Source: Collinsella sp. (GTDB lineage: Bacteria > Actinomycetota > Coriobacteriia > Coriobacteriales > Coriobacteriaceae). Taken from it: a stretch of 30,388 bases of DNA. The stretch spans positions 1 to 30,388 of the forward strand of contig DXMG01000026.1 of NCBI GenBank assembly GCA_019414325.1, read 5' to 3'. The position numbers and the translations under genes were made by a program. Below the pieces are notes generated by a model. The model saw only the letters and a program-made list of their open reading frames with translations. It was not told the origin of the DNA and did not search any database. Of this stretch, positions 1-8,511 are shown in pieces (the first letter of the stretch is position 1; each line of letters opens with the position of its first letter).

Positions 1-34
1 CCATATATTGCAAAACACCCCCAAGCATATGTTC

Positions 35-58
35 GAAAACACAATATGTTGTGTTTTC
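35..58. promoter_or_regulatory. Perfect 10-bp palindrome, possible operator or hairpin
   Basis: A perfect inverted repeat: gaaaacacaa, a 4-base spacer tatg, then ttgtgttttc. It lies in A+T-rich sequence at the left edge, upstream or downstream of whatever gene lies outside the window. The symmetry and A+T-rich arms fit a dimeric repressor operator, but the 3' T-rich arm would also allow a weak terminator hairpin. The neighbouring gene is not visible, so the role is undecided. Confidence 0.35.
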
Positions 59-216
59 AGCAAAGGCGTGATGCCACCTGTAGAACCACACCCGCGAACC
101 TCAACCTTCAAGTTGACCTTGAGGCGATTTTTACGTCCCTTTACATGCCGTTCACATCGCCCCCAAACTCCCCCACCCAAGGCACGTGCGGCCCACCACC
201 GCGACGCCAAGTGGCG

Positions 217-286
217 AAAAATGGGACGGGCCCCAGATTGCCCATGCGCGCGCAAAAGCACGCCGCGGCAATCTGGAGCCCGTCCC
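217..286 (-). terminator. Long-stem terminator downstream of xerD
   Basis: Arms 223-242 and 267-286 are complementary over 20 bp with one exception. On the minus strand, the direction of xerD transcription, that exception is a G-U pair, and the stem is followed by a short T run (complement of 217-222). The stem is much longer than a typical intrinsic terminator. The 24-base loop is G+C-rich. Confidence 0.7.
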
Positions 287-319
287 CAAATACCTATAAA
301 TATGCAGGTCAGCGATGTG

Positions 320-1261
320 TTAACGATGTGCCAGCGGGTGCGCCGCCAAATAGACCTCGGTCAGTTGCGTACGATCGACATGCGTGTAGACCTGCGTGGT
401 CGATATATCGGCATGTCCCAAGATCTCCTGTAGCACACGGAGGTCTGCGCCGCCCGCAAGCATATGGGTGGCAAAGGAGTGACGCAGCGTATGGGGATGG
501 AGCCCCACCAGTCCCACCTGGCGCCCGTAGCGCTCACAGATGGCATGGATGCCCTGGCGCGACAGACGGCGGCCGTTCTTATTTAAAAAGACCGCCGAGG
601 TCTCGGTTCCGCGGGCATGGGCCGCCAAGCGAGAACGCCCCTCAGTTACATAAAGCGCCAGAGCTCGCGCCGCGCTTCCCACCAGCGGGGACAGGCGTTC
701 CTTCGAGCCCTTACCGCGAACGAGCACAAAGCCATCGTCGATATGGATATCGCCCACATCGAGTCCCACCAACTCGCTCACACGCAAACCGCATCCATAG
801 AGCACTTCCAAGATGGCATGGTCGCGCAAGCCCATCTCGCCCTCGGGGAAGTCTTGATCGAGCAGCGCCGAGACATCCTCCACCGATAGATACTCCGGCA
901 AACGCTCAGCCTTTTTAGGCAGGCGCAACGCCGCCGTTGGATTTTGGGCCACAGCCCCATCGCGCACCAAAAAGGCATGTAGGCCCTTCACGGCCGCAAG
1001 CGCACGCTCCACCGAGGCATCGGAATAGCCCCCATCGCGACGGTCGGCGACAAAGCCCTCCACGACCTGACGGGTCACCTCTTCAAAAGACACAATACCC
1101 GCCCGCTCCAGATAGGCGCAGTACGTCGTCAGGTCACGACGATAGGCCGCAATCGTGTTGCGCGCCAAACCCCGCTCGACCGCGAGGTAATCGAGATACT
1201 CCCCCGCCGCCACGGCGAGCGACGAGGGAGTAGCTTCGGTATGTTCCTTATTCGCCGGCAC
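320..1261 (-). CDS. xerD: Tyrosine recombinase XerD
   Basis: Site-specific tyrosine recombinase of 313 aa. XerC/XerD pairs resolve chromosome dimers at dif, and this protein has the usual family length. The N-terminal SAM-like core-binding domain covers about residues 15-100 and the catalytic domain about 120-310. All catalytic residues are visible: R160 (in GCGLRVSEL), K184 (in GKGSKER), H257 and R260 (HTLRH), H283 (LGHADI) and the nucleophile Y292 (TTQVYTHV). The start chosen is a GTG directly after the pyrG stop; the reading frame stays open into pyrG, but that extension is not recombinase-like. The Shine-Dalgarno is weak, so translation is probably coupled to pyrG. XerD is favoured over XerC by overall look only; the two are close paralogues. 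Confidence 0.88.
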   Translation of the reverse strand: MPANKEHTEATPSSLAVAAGEYLDYLAVERGLARNTIAAYRRDLTTYCAYLERAGIVSFEEVTRQVVEGFVADRRDGGYSDASVERALAAVKGLHAFLVRDGAVAQNPTAALRLPKKAERLPEYLSVEDVSALLDQDFPEGEMGLRDHAILEVLYGCGLRVSELVGLDVGDIHIDDGFVLVRGKGSKERLSPLVGSAARALALYVTEGRSRLAAHARGTETSAVFLNKNGRRLSRQGIHAICERYGRQVGLVGLHPHTLRHSFATHMLAGGADLRVLQEILGHADISTTQVYTHVDRTQLTEVYLAAHPLAHR

Positions 1262-1263
1262 CC

Positions 1264-2925
1264 TTAGTCCGTAGCGAGGTTCATGGGCGTCACCTGCAGA
1301 CGGTCGACACCCTCGTGCTGGCCGATCGAAGCGCGCACGAACTCGCGGAACAGCGGCTGCGGGTTGGTCGGGCGGCTCTTGAACTCGGGATGAGCCTGGG
1401 TTGCCACATACCACGGATGCACGTCGCGCGGCAGCTCGACCATCTCGACCAGGCGCTCGTCGGGCGACAGACCCGAGATAACCAAGCCGGCGTCCTCGAG
1501 CTGGTCACGGAAGGCGTTGTTGAACTCAAAGCGATGACGGTGACGCTCGTAGACGAGCTCCTCGCCATATGCCTCGCGAGCAAGGGTATCGGCGGCGAGC
1601 TTGCACGGATAGGCGCCCAGGCGCATGGTGCCGCCCTTCTCGGTCACGTCCTCCTGCGAGCTCATCAGATCGATGACGCTAAACGGGCCGTCCGGATCGA
1701 ACTCGGAGGAGCTGGCGCCGGCAAGGCCGACGACATTGCGCGCAAATTCGCACACGGCCACCTGCATACCCAGGCAAATGCCCAGATACGGAATCTTGTG
1801 CTCACGGGCAAACTCGGCCGCGAGGATCTTGCCCTCCAGGGCGCGCTTGCCAAAGCCGCCGGGGACCAGGATGCCCGAGGCGTCGCCCAGAACCTCGGAG
1901 ACATTCTGCTCGTCGAGGCTCTCGCCGTCGACCAGCTGGACGTCCACATGGCGATCGTAGAAGACGCCCGCATGGTGCAGGGCCTCGATAACCGACAGGT
2001 ACGCATCGGGCAGCTGCGTGTACTTGCCCACGACGGCGATCTTCACCTTGTCGGCGTGATGGTTGGCGTGATTCTGTTTGCGCAGGAACTCGTTCCACTC
2101 GCTCATGTCGCGCTCACGCGGGTCCAGACCCAGGCGCTCGCAAATGCGCAGGTCAAAGTCCTGCTCGGCAAGCAGCTGCGGAACATCGTAAATGCTCGCG
2201 CAGTCCTCGTTGGTAAAGACGCAATCGGTGTCGACGTCGCAGAAGCTTGCGATCTTTCCGCGGATAGCGTCATCGATATGGTGGTCGGAGCGCAGCACGA
2301 TAATATCGGGCTGGATGCCAAAGCTGCGGAGCTCCTTGACGGAATGCTGTGTGGGCTTGGTCTTGACCTCGTGGGCGGCGGCGATATAGGGAACGAGCGA
2401 CACGTGGATGTAGCAGACGTTCTCGGGGCCGGCCTCCTTGCGGTACTGACGGATGGCCTCGACAAACGGCTGGGACTCGATGTCGCCAATCGTGCCGCCC
2501 AGCTCGGTGATGACTACATCGGAGCCGGTCTGCTCCTCGATGCGGCGGAACTTGTCCTTAATGGCATTGGTGACGTGGGGAATCACCTGCACGGTACCGC
2601 CCAAAAAGTCGCCGCGACGCTCGCGGGCGATTAGGCTTTTGTAGATGGCACCGGTCGTAAAGTTGGAATCGCGGGTCAGGTTCTCATCAATAAAGCGCTC
2701 GTAATGACCCAGGTCCAGGTCGGACTCGTAACCATCCTCGGTAACGAAGACCTCACCATGCTGGAACGGGCTCATGGTACCGGGGTCGACGTTCAGATAC
2801 GGGTCGGCCTTCTGCATCGTTACTTTGTAGCCACGCGACTTGAGCAGACGGCCCAGCGAGGCCGCGGTGATACCCTTGCCCAGGGACGAAACCACGCCAC
2901 CGGTTACGAACACATGCTTGGTCAT
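1264..2925 (-). CDS. pyrG: CTP synthase
   Basis: Converts UTP, ATP and glutamine to CTP, the last step of pyrimidine nucleotide synthesis; cytosolic tetramer. 553 aa, full length. The N-terminal synthetase domain opens with the P-loop-like GGVVSSLGKG (about residues 9-18), followed by the conserved KADPYLNVDPGTMSPF region. The C-terminal class I glutamine amidotransferase domain has the triad C384 (GICLGMQ), H512 and E514 (AHPEF). The ATG is preceded by a modest AGG-containing ribosome site. Its stop lies two bases before the xerD GTG, so the two genes form an operon. A TACAAT -10-like hexamer sits at 2981-2986 on the minus strand, but no good -35 accompanies it. Confidence 0.97.
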   Translation of the reverse strand: MTKHVFVTGGVVSSLGKGITAASLGRLLKSRGYKVTMQKADPYLNVDPGTMSPFQHGEVFVTEDGYESDLDLGHYERFIDENLTRDSNFTTGAIYKSLIARERRGDFLGGTVQVIPHVTNAIKDKFRRIEEQTGSDVVITELGGTIGDIESQPFVEAIRQYRKEAGPENVCYIHVSLVPYIAAAHEVKTKPTQHSVKELRSFGIQPDIIVLRSDHHIDDAIRGKIASFCDVDTDCVFTNEDCASIYDVPQLLAEQDFDLRICERLGLDPRERDMSEWNEFLRKQNHANHHADKVKIAVVGKYTQLPDAYLSVIEALHHAGVFYDRHVDVQLVDGESLDEQNVSEVLGDASGILVPGGFGKRALEGKILAAEFAREHKIPYLGICLGMQVAVCEFARNVVGLAGASSSEFDPDGPFSVIDLMSSQEDVTEKGGTMRLGAYPCKLAADTLAREAYGEELVYERHRHRFEFNNAFRDQLEDAGLVISGLSPDERLVEMVELPRDVHPWYVATQAHPEFKSRPTNPQPLFREFVRASIGQHEGVDRLQVTPMNLATD

Positions 2926-3045
2926 ATTGAGTTACCTGCGCTTCCCGTAGAAGTTGTTTATCCACATCTTACGGGTCTTCATTGTAATACTCGCGCCGCG
3001 GACCGTTCGCAATTTTTCTCGCGTGCGATTGCATTTCTCAATCTT

Positions 3046-3079
3046 GAAACAAAACGCCGCCCGGTTTCCCAGGCGGCGT
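3046..3079 (-). terminator. Intrinsic terminator of the winged-helix gene
   Basis: Perfect 8-bp G+C stem (3054-3061 with 3072-3079) followed on the minus strand by TTTTGTTT. It lies 25 bases after the stop of the small gene at 3104 and separates it from pyrG. Confidence 0.8.
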
Positions 3080-3103
3080 CGCTATGGCAAGGGTTACATG
3101 CTG

Positions 3104-3442
3104 CTATCGATCAGCAACCTCGTCCTCAAGCATTTCTTGAACGAGCATGCCGGTACGGACGCCCTCAAGATACCACTCGCCACGTTCGGTGAGGCAAATG
3201 CCATTTGCAAGCTGACCGCCGTCGTCGCTATAACGCGAGACGACATCAATCATGCCTTCGGAATCCAAGCGATCGATTGCGGCGCGGGCACGATACGGCG
3301 AAACCCCCACGCGCTCGGCAAGCGTTTTGCGCGAGAAACCATACGGCACGCCATTGTCTTCGGTTTGCTGGTCGATTTCCATCAACACCAGCACCTCAAC
3401 ACGCTTCATATCGTTGACACTCGCACGACCCTTGCCCGCCAT
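3104..3442 (-). CDS. Small winged helix-turn-helix protein
   Basis: 112-aa protein of unknown function with a winged-helix look. Residues about 15-65 carry two helices and a recognition-helix-like stretch (TLAERVGVSPYRARAAID), then a wing-like segment SRYSDDGG. The remainder (LTERGEWYLEGV) is like the dimerisation helix of MarR/PadR-type or Rep-like wHTH proteins. The ATG at 3442 was chosen because GAGGAGG stands 5 bases before it; an upstream in-frame start adds 18 residues without a ribosome site. It is monocistronic with its own terminator, and a TACAAT -10-like hexamer lies about 120 bases upstream (3560-3565). A DNA-binding regulator is likely; its target cannot be read from the sequence. 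Confidence 0.75.
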   Translation of the reverse strand: MAGKGRASVNDMKRVEVLVLMEIDQQTEDNGVPYGFSRKTLAERVGVSPYRARAAIDRLDSEGMIDVVSRYSDDGGQLANGICLTERGEWYLEGVRTGMLVQEMLEDEVADR

Positions 3443-3631
3443 AGCAGCCTCCTCAAACCGAGCACGAGCATCTAACGCGCCGTGCGCGACCGACACACCT
3501 CACGATGGCAGGTAATATCCATCATGCGGCATCCCGCTAAGGATGAAACAGTTACGGTTATTGTATACCGCTCAAATTGTTTCTAGGCAGGTAAACAGCT
3601 ATTTTTCGCCGAAATAGGCGCTTTATTGATC

Positions 3632-3664
3632 AAAAAGCCGTACCGGGCGCTAACCCGATACGGC
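3632..3664 (-). terminator. Intrinsic terminator of the DUF1846 gene
   Basis: An 11-bp stem (3637-3647 with 3654-3664) followed by TTTTT on the minus strand. The one C-A mismatch on the plus strand reads as G-U in minus-strand RNA, consistent with terminating the gene that ends at 3699. Confidence 0.85.
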
Positions 3665-3698
3665 CAAAATGCAATGCAATTACCGCGGTGCTTCAAAC

Positions 3699-5180
3699 TT
3701 AGCGATGGAAGAAACCGCGGCGCTCAAACTTGGGCTCGCAGCACACGTTGATACCCAGTTTGCGCAGTACCGTCTCGTCCGTCGGCGAGATAATCACGCT
3801 AAAGAAGGCATCGCAACCGCGCAGCTGCTCCAGGCCCGAAAGGACGCGAGCGGCCGTCTCACTCGTGGCCGAGGTGATCGACAGCGCCATAAGCGTCTCG
3901 TCGGTGTGGAGACGCGGGTTTTTGCTGCCCAGGAAATGCGTCTTGAGCTTGCTGATGGGCTCGATCGCTTCATCGCTAATGACCTCGAGCTCAAGGTCGA
4001 CGCCCGAGACATGCTTAAGTGCATTCATGATGAGCGAGCTCGCAGCGCCCAGGCGCGTGGAAGTCTTGCCGGTCACCACGGAGCCATCGGGCATAACCAT
4101 GGCACCCACGGGACCACCCGTCAGTTGCTCCCTGGTGAGGGCCGCCGAGCGCGCCGGTGAGTAGTTCTTATCGATGCCGGCTTTCTTCATAATGATCTTG
4201 AGACGGTCGACTTGCTCATCGCCCACGCCGGTACGGCGCACATTTTCGACCGCGGTAAAGTAGCGGCGGACGATCTCCATCTTGGAAGCGTCGCGGCAGG
4301 CATCGTCATCGGTGATGGCAAAGCCGACCATATTGACGCCCATGTCCGTAGGACTCTGGTAGGGGCTCTTGCCCAGGATCTTTTCCATCAGAGCACGGAC
4401 CACCGGGAAGGCCTCGACGTCGCGGTTGTAGTTGACCGTGGTCTTGTTATAGGCCTCAAGGTGGAAGGAGTCGATGATATTGGCATCGTCGAGGTCCGCC
4501 GTGGCCGCCTCGTAGGCGATGTTGACCGGATGCGTGAGGGGAAGGTTCCAGACCGGGAAGGTCTCGAACTTGGCATAGCCGGCGGCCGTGCCATGCTTGT
4601 GCTCGTGATAGAGCTGAGACAGGCAGGTGGCAAGCTTGCCCGAGCCAGGACCGGGGGCAGTGACCACGACGAGCGGTCGGGTGGTCTCGACAAACTCATT
4701 CTTGCCGTAGCCATCGTCGGACACGATCAGATCGACATCGTGCGGATACCCCTCGATGGGATAGTGCAGCTTGGCGGGAATACCGAGCGCGTTCAGGCGG
4801 TTGCGGAACACATCGGCAGCGGGCTGGCCGGCGTACTGGGTGATGACCACAGCCGCGACAGCAAAGCCGTTGCCGCGGAACAGGTCAACCAGGCGCAGCA
4901 CATCCTCGTCATAGGTAATGCCGAGGTCACCACGAGCCTTGTTTTTCTCGATGTGGTTCGCGTTGATCGCGATGATAACCTCGACATCGTCGGCGATGCT
5001 CTTGAGCATGCGGAACTTGCTGTCCGGTTCAAAACCCGGCAGCACGCGGCTCGCATGATAGTCATCGAACAGCTTACCGCCAAACTCCAAATAGAGCTTG
5101 CCACCAAACTGCGAGATGCGCTCCTTAATGTGAGCAGCCTGCAGCTCGATATACTTCGCGTTGTCGAAACCCTGGCGCAT
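3699..5180 (-). CDS. DUF1846 family protein
   Basis: 493-aa soluble protein matching my recollection of the DUF1846 family, which is widespread in anaerobic Firmicutes and Coriobacteria and has no settled function. Visible features: an N-terminal conserved block (GFDNAKYIELQAAHI, about residues 3-17), a segment with alternating beta/alpha periodicity, a glycine-rich TAPGPGSGKLATCLSQ stretch near residue 175 that resembles but does not match a Walker A loop, and a C-terminal region rich in conserved charged residues. No signal peptide or membrane helix is seen. The ATG at 5180 has GGGAG six bases upstream; an in-frame TTG eight codons earlier is less likely. Single-gene unit with its own terminator. 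Confidence 0.85.
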   Translation of the reverse strand: MRQGFDNAKYIELQAAHIKERISQFGGKLYLEFGGKLFDDYHASRVLPGFEPDSKFRMLKSIADDVEVIIAINANHIEKNKARGDLGITYDEDVLRLVDLFRGNGFAVAAVVITQYAGQPAADVFRNRLNALGIPAKLHYPIEGYPHDVDLIVSDDGYGKNEFVETTRPLVVVTAPGPGSGKLATCLSQLYHEHKHGTAAGYAKFETFPVWNLPLTHPVNIAYEAATADLDDANIIDSFHLEAYNKTTVNYNRDVEAFPVVRALMEKILGKSPYQSPTDMGVNMVGFAITDDDACRDASKMEIVRRYFTAVENVRRTGVGDEQVDRLKIIMKKAGIDKNYSPARSAALTREQLTGGPVGAMVMPDGSVVTGKTSTRLGAASSLIMNALKHVSGVDLELEVISDEAIEPISKLKTHFLGSKNPRLHTDETLMALSITSATSETAARVLSGLEQLRGCDAFFSVIISPTDETVLRKLGINVCCEPKFERRGFFHR

Positions 5181-5287
5181 GTATGGCTCCCGTCCCGTTT
5201 CCAATTAATGTTCTAGGCGATTATAACGGAGCAGACCCTCCCCAACGCCCAAGCAATCAACTGGCACCAACCAAACACGCCATCGAT

Positions 5288-5356
5288 AAGTTGCGGTGAA
5301 ATAGTTCCCGTTTAACCCCTCAAGACGGCCAAACAGGAACTATTCCACCGCAACTT
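5288..5356 (-). repeat. Long inverted repeat, 21-bp stem
   Basis: Arms 5288-5308 and 5336-5356 pair over 21 bp with one exception, which is A-C on the plus strand but U-G in minus-strand RNA. Flanking genes on both sides are on the minus strand. A T-rich run follows only on the plus side, so it is not a standard minus-strand terminator. Confidence 0.75.
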
Positions 5357-5503
5357 CCCCTTTTTGGTTCAAACAAACCTGGCCTTTGTATCAATAATGG
5401 AAACGTCGCAGGTTGAGCATAAGCCAGCGAAAGCCCGCCAGAGTAGGCAAAGCGCCCTCTGCACCAACAATGGAAAGCGCCGCAGGCAGAGGACGGACAG
5501 CGA

Positions 5504-5603
5504 GCGCCGTCCAGAACGTACAAGTTGGCATGAAAAAGGCGAGGCATAGACCTTTTGGTCATGCCTTGCCTTTTGAATGACAAATTGTCGTTCTGGACGG
5601 CGC
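5504..5603. repeat. Complex long hairpin
   Basis: Perfect outer arms of 15 bp (5504-5518 with 5589-5603) enclose a second, imperfect stem built on aaaaggcgaggcatagacc and ggtcatgccttgcctttt. The whole folds as a stem of roughly 40 pairs with bulges. The function is not known; it may act as a terminator or a processing site. Confidence 0.65.
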
Positions 5604-5785
5604 GTAGCGTCGACCGGTTCCGCGGTTTGGTAAAACGCCGGAACACAAGAGCGCCCCCTCCCGCGCACGGAACGGAAGGGGGCTAAAGGTAGGAGTCTAC
5701 CGGTGGGTTTACCCCACCGGACAGACGATGACCAGGTGATCCTCTACAGGATCGTCAAGGTTTCCGTGGGGTACCCGTTGGGTAC

Positions 5786-7264
5786 TTAGATCAACACGCA
5801 GGCGACGGTCAGGATGATGGCGCAGACGACAGAGAGCGCGACGATGAGCTTAAGGGCAAACTTGAGCCAGGTCGTCCACTCGATCTTGGCCAGGGCGAGA
5901 CCGCCCATGATGGCGCCGGAGGTCGGGGTGAACAGGTTCACGACACCGATGGCGGCGGAGAAGATCATGACCATGACCTCAGGCGAGAAGCCGAGCTTAA
6001 CAGCCAACGGTCCCATGATGGGCATGGAGACGGTGGCCATACCGGAGGTCGAGGGGATCAGGAAGGACAGGCCGAAGTAGACCAGGAAGCTCATGGGAGC
6101 GAAGATCACGCCGGACAGGCCAGCCAGGGCATTGGCGGCAGCGTCGAGGACGAAGACGTCGAGGCCGGTGTTAGCCATGAGGACGGAGATACCACGGGCG
6201 AGGGCGATGACGAGAACAACGGACATCATGTCGGCAGCGCCGGTGATAAAGGTGTTAACGATCTGCTTCTCGGACAGGCCACCGATGATACCGATCAGGA
6301 CGGCCATAAGGAAGAACCAGGTGGAAGCCTCGTCGAAGTACCACTGGCCAATGGGCAGGCCGGTGATCAGGGCAGACCAGCCCTGGACGACGGCGTTACC
6401 GTCGGCGTCGTAGACAGCGCCAGCGTCGAAGAAGTTAGCGACGCCCTCGTTGAGGTCGGCCAGCGGAATGAAGCCGACGATCATGACGACGAAGGTGAAG
6501 GCGAAGGCAATCAGAACACCCTTCTGACGACCGGTGAGCTTGACCTCCTTGTGGACCTCGGAAGCAGCCTTGCCGTGAGCCTCTTCGGCGTCCTTGAGCT
6601 CCTGCATCGACAGGATGGTGGAACCCTTGTCAGCCTTGACCTTCTTGGCGTAGCTCATCACGAAGAAGATGGACATAGCGGTAGTGACAATCCACAGGAC
6701 GGCACCGAGGCCGATGATGATGGACTGGTTGACCTCAATGCCAACGCCGGTCAGAGCGTCGACGGCAGCGCCGACGGCGAACGGGTTAACCGTGGAGCCC
6801 AGGCAGCCGCAGCCAGCGCCGAGCAGGACGGTAGCGGCACCGACCATGGGGTCGAAGCCAGCAGCCATCATGGTAGCGGCGAGCAGGGCGTAGAAGGGAA
6901 CGGTCTCCTCGCACATACCATAGGTGGTACCACCGAGGGAGAAGATGAGCATCAGCACGGGAATGAGCATAATCTCGTTGCCCTTAAGCTTCTGCACCAG
7001 AACGGCGATGCCGTTGTCCAGAGCGCCGGTCTCGGTCATCATGCCGAGGAAGCCGCCCAGGATCATAACGAAGAGGCAGACGGGCAGAGCGTCAGCGAAG
7101 CCCTTAATCGGGGCGGTGCAGAAATCGCTCAGACGGGCGGCAGTAACCGCGCCGCCGGACGTGCCGGAGACGATAACGGTAATCACTGCGACAATTGCCA
7201 GCAGAGCAAGAAGAATGGTGAACGATGAAGGCATACCGCGCTTTTTCTTAGCGGTCTCAGTCAT
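5786..7264 (-). CDS. arcD: ArcD-type YfcC/DcuC-like transporter
   Basis: 492-aa polytopic membrane protein of the YfcC / C4-dicarboxylate anaerobic carrier superfamily (PF03606-type), with about 11-12 hydrophobic segments beginning at residue 15. Characteristic stretches include SLGGTTYGMCEETVPFY, GAGCGCLGSTVNPF and FLIPSTSGMA, typical of this family. In streptococcal ADI operons the arginine/ornithine exchanger ArcD belongs to this same superfamily, and the gene follows arcB here, so arginine-ornithine exchange is the likely job; a dicarboxylate or other amino-acid substrate cannot be excluded. The ATG at 7264 was chosen because AAGGGGGG stands nine bases upstream; the ATG three codons earlier overlaps that site. 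The arcB terminator lies upstream, so it may have its own promoter or depend on readthrough. Confidence 0.85.
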   Translation of the reverse strand: MTETAKKKRGMPSSFTILLALLAIVAVITVIVSGTSGGAVTAARLSDFCTAPIKGFADALPVCLFVMILGGFLGMMTETGALDNGIAVLVQKLKGNEIMLIPVLMLIFSLGGTTYGMCEETVPFYALLAATMMAAGFDPMVGAATVLLGAGCGCLGSTVNPFAVGAAVDALTGVGIEVNQSIIIGLGAVLWIVTTAMSIFFVMSYAKKVKADKGSTILSMQELKDAEEAHGKAASEVHKEVKLTGRQKGVLIAFAFTFVVMIVGFIPLADLNEGVANFFDAGAVYDADGNAVVQGWSALITGLPIGQWYFDEASTWFFLMAVLIGIIGGLSEKQIVNTFITGAADMMSVVLVIALARGISVLMANTGLDVFVLDAAANALAGLSGVIFAPMSFLVYFGLSFLIPSTSGMATVSMPIMGPLAVKLGFSPEVMVMIFSAAIGVVNLFTPTSGAIMGGLALAKIEWTTWLKFALKLIVALSVVCAIILTVACVLI

Positions 7265-7357
7265 AGTTCTCATCCCCCCTTCATAAATCATTTACTGATC
7301 TCGCCAGAAGCGGCTCTTCCGTGCCGTGCCTGCCGCTTGATGCGAGATTATTGCCAG

Positions 7358-7396
7358 ATAAAACCGCTCGGGGTGTGCAGCAATACACCCCGAGCG
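7358..7396 (-). terminator. Intrinsic terminator after arcB
   Basis: Perfect 12-bp stem (7365-7376 with 7385-7396), then GTTTTAT on the minus strand. It lies between arcB and the transporter gene, so it may be a partial terminator that sets their expression ratio. Confidence 0.8.
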
Positions 7397-7411
7397 AGAT
7401 GCTAGATGCTC

Positions 7412-8407
7412 TTACTTGAGCGTGGCGTACATGACAGCCTTAATGGTGTGCATGCGGTTCTCGGCCTCGTCGAAGACCTTGGAAGCGGGGCTCTCGAAGA
7501 CCTCGTCGGTGACCTCCTGCTCGGTGATGCCGAACTGCTCGCACTTCTCGGCGCCAATGGTGGTGTTGGTGTCGTGGAAGCTGGGCAGGCAGTGCAGGAA
7601 GATAGCACCCGGGTTGGCCATAGCCATGACCTCGGAGGTAACACGATACGGGGTGAGCTGAGCGATGCGCTCGGCCCAGACCTCGTCGGGCTCGCCCATG
7701 GAGACCCACACGTCGGTGTAGATAACGTCGGCACCGGTGACGCCGTCCTTGACGTCGGTGGTCAGCTTGATGGTGCAGCCGTTAGCCTCGGCGATGGGCT
7801 TGCAGGCCTCGATGACGTCGTCAGCGGGCATGCACTCCTCGGGGCCGCAGGCCACGAAGTTCATGCCGAGCTTGGAGCAGACGACCATGAGGGAGCGAGC
7901 GACATTGTTCTTGCAGTCGCCCATGAAGACGAGGGTCTTGCCCTTGATGTCGTAGTTGAAGTTCTCCTGGACGGTCAGGATGTCGGCGAGCATCTGGGTG
8001 GGGTGCCACTCGGTGGTCAGGCCGTTCCACACGGGCACGCCGGACTTAGCAGCGAGCTCCTCGACGTCGTCCTGGGCAAAGCCACGGAACTCGATGCCGT
8101 CATACATGCGGCCGAGAACGCGGGCGGTGTCCTCGATGGACTCCTTCTTGCCCATCTGCGACGAACCCGGATCGAGGTAGGTCACGCCCATACCCAGATC
8201 CATGCCGCCGACCTCGAAGGCGCAGCGGGTACGAGTAGAGGTCTTCTGGAAGAGCAGAACGATGTTCTTGCCCTCGAGATAGCGATGCGGAACGCCAGCG
8301 CGCTTCATATCCTTGAAGTTCTTGGAGAGCTTGAGCAGGTACTCGATCTCCTCGGTGGTGAGGTCGAGAAGCTTGAGGAAGCTACGGCCGGAGAGGTTAA
8401 CACCCAT
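7412..8407 (-). CDS. arcB: Ornithine carbamoyltransferase, catabolic
   Basis: 331-aa cytosolic enzyme that in the ADI pathway phosphorolyses citrulline to ornithine and carbamoyl phosphate. Carbamoyl-phosphate binding motif STRTR is at residues 57-61, HPTQ at 135-138, the ornithine-loop TDVWVSMGEP at about 231-240 and HCLP at 272-275; all are intact, and the length is typical. The ATG has AAAGGA eight bases upstream. The catabolic assignment comes from its position between arcA and the ArcD-like transporter; the sequence alone would also fit an anabolic ArgF. Confidence 0.95.
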   Translation of the reverse strand: MGVNLSGRSFLKLLDLTTEEIEYLLKLSKNFKDMKRAGVPHRYLEGKNIVLLFQKTSTRTRCAFEVGGMDLGMGVTYLDPGSSQMGKKESIEDTARVLGRMYDGIEFRGFAQDDVEELAAKSGVPVWNGLTTEWHPTQMLADILTVQENFNYDIKGKTLVFMGDCKNNVARSLMVVCSKLGMNFVACGPEECMPADDVIEACKPIAEANGCTIKLTTDVKDGVTGADVIYTDVWVSMGEPDEVWAERIAQLTPYRVTSEVMAMANPGAIFLHCLPSFHDTNTTIGAEKCEQFGITEQEVTDEVFESPASKVFDEAENRMHTIKAVMYATLK

Positions 8408-8452
8408 GGTTCGATTCCTTTCGAAGAAATGAATTACGTAAGTATCAGTGTT

Positions 8453-8500
8453 GCCCGTTTAACGGGCGAAGCCGGTGCGGTTGTAGGGGGACCGCACCGG
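8453..8500 (-). terminator. Hairpins between arcA copy 1 and arcB
   Basis: A perfect 10-bp stem (8472-8481 with 8491-8500) is followed, in minus-strand direction, by a second small palindrome (8453-8467, gcccgtt/aacgggc). There is no T run, so it is more likely an mRNA processing or stabilising element between two operon genes than a strong terminator. Confidence 0.5.
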
Positions 8501-8511
8501 AAACGGAAAGA

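Larger units (their letters stand above)
1..319. other. Gene-free edge region
   Basis: No credible coding region is seen here. The overlapping open frames on the plus strand have no supporting start site and no recognisable product. The stretch holds the palindrome at 35-58 and the long hairpin at 223-286; the remainder shows no structure I can name. Confidence 0.6.
5181..5785. other. Hairpin-rich gene-free region
   Basis: About 600 bases without a convincing gene; short open frames here have no ribosome site or recognisable product. It contains a 21-bp hairpin (5288-5356), two diverged direct repeats (5390-5435 and 5462-5507), a complex hairpin (5504-5603), a third imperfect hairpin (about 5619-5643) and two short G+C hairpins (5652-5684 and 5700-5722) nearer the stop of the transporter gene. 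Confidence 0.6.

Noticed and set aside
1262..1414. N-terminal extension of XerD by 51 residues
   Set aside because: It lies wholly within pyrG, is not recombinase-like, and gives an unusually long protein; the GTG at 1261 gives the normal length.
4600..4700. Walker A ATPase site in the DUF1846 protein
   Set aside because: APGPGSGKLATC resembles a P-loop but does not fit the GxxxxGK[ST] pattern, and no Walker B was identified.
5320..5668. Small minus-strand open frames of 99-108 codons
   Set aside because: They run through the hairpins and direct repeats, have no ribosome site and no recognisable domain, so repeat structure explains the open frames better.
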